Part shown: one piece after another, positions 7,846 to 11,297 of the stretch
Layout: every line of letters begins with the position of its first letter
Numbering within the stretch: position 1 is the first letter of the stretch
The notes under the pieces: model-generated
The model's database searches: none
What the model was told of the DNA's origin: nothing
What the model saw: only the letters and a program-made list of their open reading frames with translations
Origin: JAPLDA01 sp043783155
GTDB taxonomy: Bacteria; Bacteroidota; Bacteroidia; AKYH767-A; 2013-40CM-41-45
DNA: 11,297 bases
Reading direction: 5' to 3'
Assembly: GCA_043783155.1 (NCBI GenBank)
Contig: JAYVZS010000091.1
Coordinates: 1 to 11,297, forward strand
Position numbers and translations under genes: made by a program

Positions 7846-7957
7846 GATTAGAAGGGTTTACTGAAAGAGATTTTTATGATGACTTCTAAAAGTAAGTTTG
7901 CAATTGAAACGATGAATTAAATTTTTTCAAATAGTTTTACAAAAAAAACCTTTTGCC

Positions 7958-8599
7958 TTGCCGAACCCTAAAATCTCTTTGGAACCAGATGGAACTTACC
8001 ACGTTTTCAATCATGCAGTAGGAAATGATAATTTTTTTCGGAAGGACGAGAATTATTTTTTCTTTTTGAAAAAAATAAAGAAATGGGTACTTCCTATTGC
8101 TGACATTTTCGCCTATTGCTTAATGCCGAATCATTTTCATTTCGTTGTTAGGATAAAAAGCTCAAATTTATTAAATGAATTATGGGTTGAAAAACTGAAG
8201 AAGAGGAATAGAGTGTCAAAAACTGACACAACGGGTGCTTCGCATAATCAAATCCTTTTGCTAAACGATTTAATTACTGAACAGTTCTCTCATTGCTTCA
8301 ATTCGTATGCGCAGTCCTATAACAAAACTTATAACCGGAAGGGCTCGCTGTTCAAACAAAGCTTTCAGCGAAAACGAATAGATACAAATGAATACCTATG
8401 CCAGGCGATATGCTACACTCATAATAATCCGATAAGTCATGGATTCGTTGAAAAAAGAGACGCATGGAAATATTCATCTTACGTTGCAATAATCGGAAAC
8501 AAACCGACTCTGGTATTAAGAACCGAAGTGCTAGAACTTTTTGGAGGCTTGGAGAACCTGATTTATGTGCATGAAAAATATTTAGGTGATGAGATATAG
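7958..8599 (+). CDS. REP-associated tyrosine transposase (RAYT), Y1/HUH family
   Basis: The 213-residue product is a single-domain HUH nuclease of the Y1_Tnp superfamily. These enzymes cut and join single-stranded DNA at hairpins and are related to IS200/IS605 TnpA. The N-terminal strand GTYHVFNHAVGNDNFF is typical. LMPNHFHFVVRI carries the metal-binding HUH motif as H59-F60-H61. RKGSLFKQSFQRKRI (128-141) and ICYTHNNPISHGF follow, with probable catalytic Y153 and the H-x-N-P signature, then WKYSSY (170-175). This is the RAYT pattern rather than classical IS200. It appears full length. The start is TTG at 7958: an in-frame stop lies at 7913-7915 with no ATG between, and the family start fits. 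No IS605-style tnpB or accessory gene adjoins it. Paired-hairpin modules lie on both sides, the arrangement expected of a domesticated transposase with its repeats. Confidence 0.9.
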   Translation: MPNPKISLEPDGTYHVFNHAVGNDNFFRKDENYFFFLKKIKKWVLPIADIFAYCLMPNHFHFVVRIKSSNLLNELWVEKLKKRNRVSKTDTTGASHNQILLLNDLITEQFSHCFNSYAQSYNKTYNRKGSLFKQSFQRKRIDTNEYLCQAICYTHNNPISHGFVEKRDAWKYSSYVAIIGNKPTLVLRTEVLELFGGLENLIYVHEKYLGDEI

Positions 8600-8630
8600 A
8601 AAGTTGCTTTTCCAGTGCTACCTTCCAATC

Positions 8631-8718
8631 AAACCCCTAAAGGGTAATACGGTTATTAAAAAAACATCAAAAAATTCACTGACTTCCATAAACTAAATGG
8701 CAGTAAACACTTCAGGGT
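8631..8718. repeat. Paired-hairpin module, unit 3 (decayed right arm)
   Basis: The left core CCCCTAAAGGG (8634-8644) is identical to unit 1. The right arm at 8708-8718 (CACTTCAGGGT) is degenerate, but AACACTTCAGGG (8706-8717) matches 10 of 12 bases of the consensus. It sits at exactly the same 74-base offset. The 63-base interior is AT-rich and shows little similarity to the other units, and no central palindrome is seen. It starts 32 bases after the transposase stop codon, so the transposase is bracketed by modules. Confidence 0.6.
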
Positions 8719-8740
8719 CAGCCCTCATGTCTTCAGTAAT

Positions 8741-9025
8741 TTAACTACTAAGTCCTGACTTAAAAAGTACTTGTGATGATATTACAGCAGTAACCAAAGA
8801 AAGAATTACATACAAAATAATAAGAAATATTTTTTTCCTTTTTTGACTCGTTGTTTCCTTAGAAATAATCGCTTGATAAATATTGACCCCTGTTTTCCTT
8901 CTAATAAATATAAACCAATTAATTATCATTATGGCAGTATATAATAAGACTCCATATAACGGTACAATTACAACATTTTGCCTGGCAATTATTAAAGTCA
9001 AAATATAGATTGTAGAAATATTCAA
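8741..9025 (-). CDS. Small membrane protein, probably lacking its true 5' end
   Basis: I do not recognise a named family. The 94-residue frame encodes an integral membrane protein with hydrophobic segments at about 3-13, 17-41 and 66-87. A basic cytoplasmic loop (RRKTG, SQKRKKI) lies between the last two. This layout resembles small uncharacterised Bacteroidota membrane proteins. The TTG at 9025 is the first usable start codon, but the open frame continues 33 codons upstream to 9124. That extension looks coding (YRCKKYYSNND, then EFSSVVLISVCQT, which completes the first membrane segment). No ATG, GTG or TTG lies in the extension, so the real start is probably in another frame. The gene is visibly AT-richer than the flanking core genes, suggesting acquired DNA. 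It has no terminator or partner gene. Confidence 0.5.
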   Translation of the reverse strand: MNISTIYILTLIIARQNVVIVPLYGVLLYTAIMIINWFIFIRRKTGVNIYQAIISKETTSQKRKKIFLIILYVILSLVTAVISSQVLFKSGLSS

Positions 9026-9135
9026 TGTTTGACAAACGGAAATCAGGACTACAGAAGAAAATTCCGAATCATCCTTGGCTTGATCATTATTTGAATAATA
9101 TTTCTTACATCTATAAGAAAGTGTTTAAAATTCAT
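9026..9135 (-). pseudogene. Displaced 5' part of the membrane-protein gene
   Basis: Bases 9026-9124 are open in the frame of the membrane protein and read as plausible N-terminal sequence, but a TAA at 9125-9127 closes them without a start codon. An ATG at 9135 in another frame opens MNFKHF and then runs to a stop inside the gene. One missing base between about 9113 and 9123 would explain both. The gene is therefore either frameshifted or affected by a sequencing error. Confidence 0.4.
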
Positions 9136-9156
9136 TTCAAATATTTGCTATTGCAC

Positions 9157-9247
9157 ATGCTTCGACTTCGCTCAGCATGACCCCGCGCACGATGTCACCC
9201 TGAGCCCAAGCACAGAGCGAAGTCGAAGTGGAAGTCGAAGGGTGCGC
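9157..9247. repeat. CTTCGACTTCGCTC / CTGAGC dispersed-type inverted repeat
   Basis: The 14-base CTTCGACTTCGCTC (9160-9173) is the exact reverse complement of 9215-9228. GCGCAC (9185-9190) pairs with GTGCGC (9242-9247), and GAAGTCGAAG is repeated at 9219-9228 and 9231-9240. The segment is much more GC-rich than its surroundings. Strings such as TCACCCTGAGC and GTCGAAGGGTG are characteristic of a dispersed intergenic repeat known from many bacterial genomes. It lies between the membrane-protein gene and the protease gene and encodes nothing. Confidence 0.7.
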
Positions 9248-9393
9248 TGGCTTTAACATTTTCTCTCATAGAAATTTAAACAGTTTCTAATAGAAATAAA
9301 TAAAAAAGTTAATCATTGATAAGGGGGCTTAGTGGAACACTTAGTTTATCTACTGCACAATATAATAAACTTGCTCATTAAATCTTATCCATT
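9248..9393. other. AT-rich spacer, nothing recognised
   Basis: This 146-base stretch lies between the GC-rich inverted repeat and hairpin unit 4. I see no open frame of note, no stem-loop and no promoter box. A CTTAGT direct repeat near 9330 is too short to interpret. Confidence 0.4.
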
Positions 9394-9483
9394 AAACCCC
9401 TAAAGGGTTGATCCAATATTTAAAAGCACTAAAGAACTTTTCTTCGTGCAATAAATCAATAGTTATAAAACCCTTAAGGGGTT
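9394..9483. repeat. Paired-hairpin module, unit 4, at the protease gene's 3' end
   Basis: The left hairpin AACCC (9395-9399)/GGGTT (9405-9409) and right hairpin AACCC (9469-9473)/GGGTT (9479-9483) have cores at 9397 and 9471, again 74 bases apart. At the centre GCAC (9426-9429) pairs with GTGC (9446-9449) around AAAGAA/TTCTT. This central hairpin differs in sequence from unit 1's, but its position is kept. The right hairpin starts about 40 bases past the protease stop codon. It is followed on the minus strand by TTTTAT, so it could act as a weak terminator. Confidence 0.8.
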
Positions 9484-9525
9484 GGGCTCCCTCCAACAGG
9501 CATCTTATTCTATATTAAAGTATCA

Positions 9526-11297
9526 TCAATGAACCACCACCACCGTATTCGCCTGGAAAAATTTTCCGGAAGATAAACGGCATACATAGGTTCCGTTTTG
9601 GAGATCAGAAAGATCAGTGACAACGCTGTATTTACCGGCATTTAATTTCTGGCTCAGCAGCGTTTTTACTTTTTCACCGAGTGTATTGTAAATACTTAAC
9701 TCGGTAAAATTATTTTCAGTGAGCGCAAACGTAAAAGTGGTTTGCTTGTCGGCAGGATTCGGAAAATTCTGCGCCATGCCGAAACCATTCGCCAATGAAA
9801 TTTCATTGACTGCTGTAATCCCGTCATATTTTATCTGCGCCGCTGTAGCACCTGTCTGAATGGAAGCAAGATTTCGTCCCGCTAAAATCGCGAACGCAAC
9901 CACCATGGAATCACCTGAAGGAATCGAGAATGGTCCTGTTGATGTTACGTCACAAACATCATCTCCCACTCCTGCAGATCCTGCATTCGCGCGGAAAGTA
10001 GAAAGCGCCGTGTACTTTTCAACGGTACTGAAACCATCACTCATATTGATACCACCGCTTCCGTTCAGGTTGTTGTCGATCGCGTAATGATTGAAGCCAC
10101 CACTTGTAAGCAATTTCACACCGGCATAATACCCGCTTGTATCGGTTGAAAAAGCATAGCCCATTTTTCTGTTCACATCCGTTGAACTCCGGTTATGTTC
10201 TGCCGCCGGCAGAATATCCCAATCAGCAAAAATACCTGCGTAGAAATTATTGATGGTAGAAGCCGCGTTGTTGGTAATGGTATATTGAACAATTACATAG
10301 TTGCGGTCGGCCGCCGAAGTCCATGCAAACGCGCGATGCTGAATCATAATATTCATCGGAGCATTCGTGGTGGCAATGTGATCATCGAATTTTCCGTACG
10401 CGTCGAAATCAGAAACAACGGCAGGTATACGCTGAACATTCAGCAACGAGCTATAATCATTGTCGACACCGTTTGTTGTAGACCGGATATTGTCGGAGAT
10501 ACGAGTTGCACTGCTGCCGGTTATCAATCCGGATTCATACAAAAGTGAATTGCTTCCCATGTAAGTAAAGCCAAGTCCCTGGCCGGGACCATTCGTGTTA
10601 TACCCGATTCGTCCGATACTGGTAATGGACGTACTCACGTCATTGATCGCGATGTTGATGTAATCAACATTAACGGTGACATAAAAACCATAGATGTCGG
10701 AATATGTGCCATCAGACAGAGTCATCATTAAAGGAATCTGCGCATTGATAGGAGCTGAAGGATTGATGAGGACAGTAAAAGGTAAATTGTAATTTGAAAT
10801 GGTATCAAGCGTATTCAATGCTCCGGCGGTAAATGAATTATTAAGTATCTGAACGTAGGAAGAATTCGTTGATAAGGTAACGGTGAGATTTGTTGCCGGC
10901 TTCAGTAAGTTTGTAAACAAAGCTCCGATCTGTAATGTATCGTTAATTAAAAAAATGTTGTCGTTGCCGTCGCTGATATTCAGGTTGCTAATCTGTACTC
11001 CTTCTGTAGTGCTGTCGGAAACCGCCCTGTAAAGATTCACTCTGCCATGACCGAGTTTGTCGGCGAACGCAGCATTGGGTGCCAATCCATAAATATTATC
11101 ACAGGTCATTTTCAATTGTTCAACAGCCTGCGCCTGGTTGTAAGAAGGAAATCTTGAACGAACCATCGCGAGACAACCGGCTGCAATGGGTGATGCCATC
11201 GAAGTTCCGCTAAGACTTTGATAGTTGTTGTTAAAAATGGTTGAGAAGATGCCACTGCCGGGAGCGCATACATCTACGTTATACCCGTAGTTTGAGA
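9526..11297 (-). CDS. Secreted subtilisin-like (S8) protease with T9SS sorting domain, 5'-partial
   Basis: About 590 C-terminal residues of a secreted serine protease are visible; the signal peptide and the catalytic Asp and His lie beyond the window. The frame is open to the window edge, so the Met codon at 11199 is internal. Just before it is VCAPGSGIFST, then SLSGTSMASPIAAG, with the catalytic serine encoded at 11200-11202. The S8 fold ends near LGHGRVNLYRAV. A domain with CARDB/Ig-like character follows (about 67-180, counted from M11199). Next is a beta-rich region of about 290 residues of unknown role (GFTYMGSNSLLYESG, ADWDILP). The last 80 residues are a T9SS type A sorting domain: NFPNP (478-482), LSIYNTLGEKV and LQNGTYVCRL. 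The protein should be exported by Sec, passed through T9SS and released or anchored at the cell surface. Hairpin unit 4 lies just downstream. Confidence 0.95.
   Translation of the reverse strand, partial: SNYGYNVDVCAPGSGIFSTIFNNNYQSLSGTSMASPIAAGCLAMVRSRFPSYNQAQAVEQLKMTCDNIYGLAPNAAFADKLGHGRVNLYRAVSDSTTEGVQISNLNISDGNDNIFLINDTLQIGALFTNLLKPATNLTVTLSTNSSYVQILNNSFTAGALNTLDTISNYNLPFTVLINPSAPINAQIPLMMTLSDGTYSDIYGFYVTVNVDYINIAINDVSTSITSIGRIGYNTNGPGQGLGFTYMGSNSLLYESGLITGSSATRISDNIRSTTNGVDNDYSSLLNVQRIPAVVSDFDAYGKFDDHIATTNAPMNIMIQHRAFAWTSAADRNYVIVQYTITNNAASTINNFYAGIFADWDILPAAEHNRSSTDVNRKMGYAFSTDTSGYYAGVKLLTSGGFNHYAIDNNLNGSGGINMSDGFSTVEKYTALSTFRANAGSAGVGDDVCDVTSTGPFSIPSGDSMVVAFAILAGRNLASIQTGATAAQIKYDGITAVNEISLANGFGMAQNFPNPADKQTTFTFALTENNFTELSIYNTLGEKVKTLLSQKLNAGKYSVVTDLSDLQNGTYVCRLSSGKFFQANTVVVVH

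Larger units (their letters stand above)
7601..7902. repeat. ~150-bp tandem duplication upstream of the transposase
   Basis: Bases 7601-7750 and 7751-7902 align end to end. Corresponding landmarks lie 149 to 151 bases apart: the left hairpin cores at 7609 and 7758, and TAAGTTTG at 7742 and 7893. Each copy holds one hairpin module plus a shared right flank containing GACTTCTAA and TAAGTTTG. The 63 bases between the hairpin cores match at 51 positions, counted by hand without gaps. The duplication fills almost all of the space between the DUF5606-like promoter and the transposase gene. No gene is seen in it. Confidence 0.8.

Noticed and set aside
7932..7939. TAGTTTTA before the transposase as a -7 box.
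   Set aside because: The last base is wrong and no TTTG lies at a suitable distance.
7606..9483. The repeated hairpins as a CRISPR array.
   Set aside because: Repeats are inverted pairs with partly conserved interiors and irregular distances between units, and no cas gene is present.

Overview
The window looks like chromosomal DNA from a member of the Bacteroidota. The evidence is a subtilisin-like protease with a type IX secretion (T9SS) sorting domain, a protein of the Bacteroidota-restricted DUF5606 type, a TAnnTTTG-type -7 promoter box, frequent absence of Shine-Dalgarno sequences, and a very large hybrid histidine kinase with a C-terminal HPt domain. I cannot name the genus.

Layout: 1-118 holds two copies of a short GC-rich imperfect palindrome. 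A strong intrinsic terminator (121-153, minus strand) follows, with a doubtful small minus-strand ORF upstream of it. murB (392-1408, +) makes a peptidoglycan precursor enzyme. It converges on a 1128-residue hybrid sensor kinase (1554-4940, -): two membrane segments, three PAS-like domains, HisKA/HATPase, a degenerate receiver, a canonical receiver and HPt. After a 313-base gap with no convincing gene comes a minus-strand two-gene operon: a DUF5606-like protein (6986-7507) followed 10 bases later by an M3 oligoendopeptidase (5254-6975), with a plausible promoter at 7552-7559.

The stretch 7600-9525 is AT-rich accessory DNA. It contains a single-domain HUH (Y1) transposase of the REP-associated (RAYT) type at 7958-8599 and four copies of a structured 85-base module. 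Each module has an AACCC-N5-GGGTT hairpin at its left and the reverse-complement hairpin at its right, with core starts exactly 74 bases apart. Two modules lie just upstream of the transposase inside a ~150-base tandem duplication, one lies just downstream, and one abuts the protease gene. They look like a BIME- or MITE-like family that the transposase could act on, and this is the main candidate for an undescribed system here. The same stretch holds a small membrane-protein gene that appears frameshifted at its 5' end, and a CTTCGAC/CTGAGC-type dispersed repeat.

The window ends inside a secreted S8 protease (9526-11297, -), visible from just before its catalytic serine to its T9SS sorting domain. 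The core genes are unrelated housekeeping, signalling and proteolysis functions; no single pathway links them.
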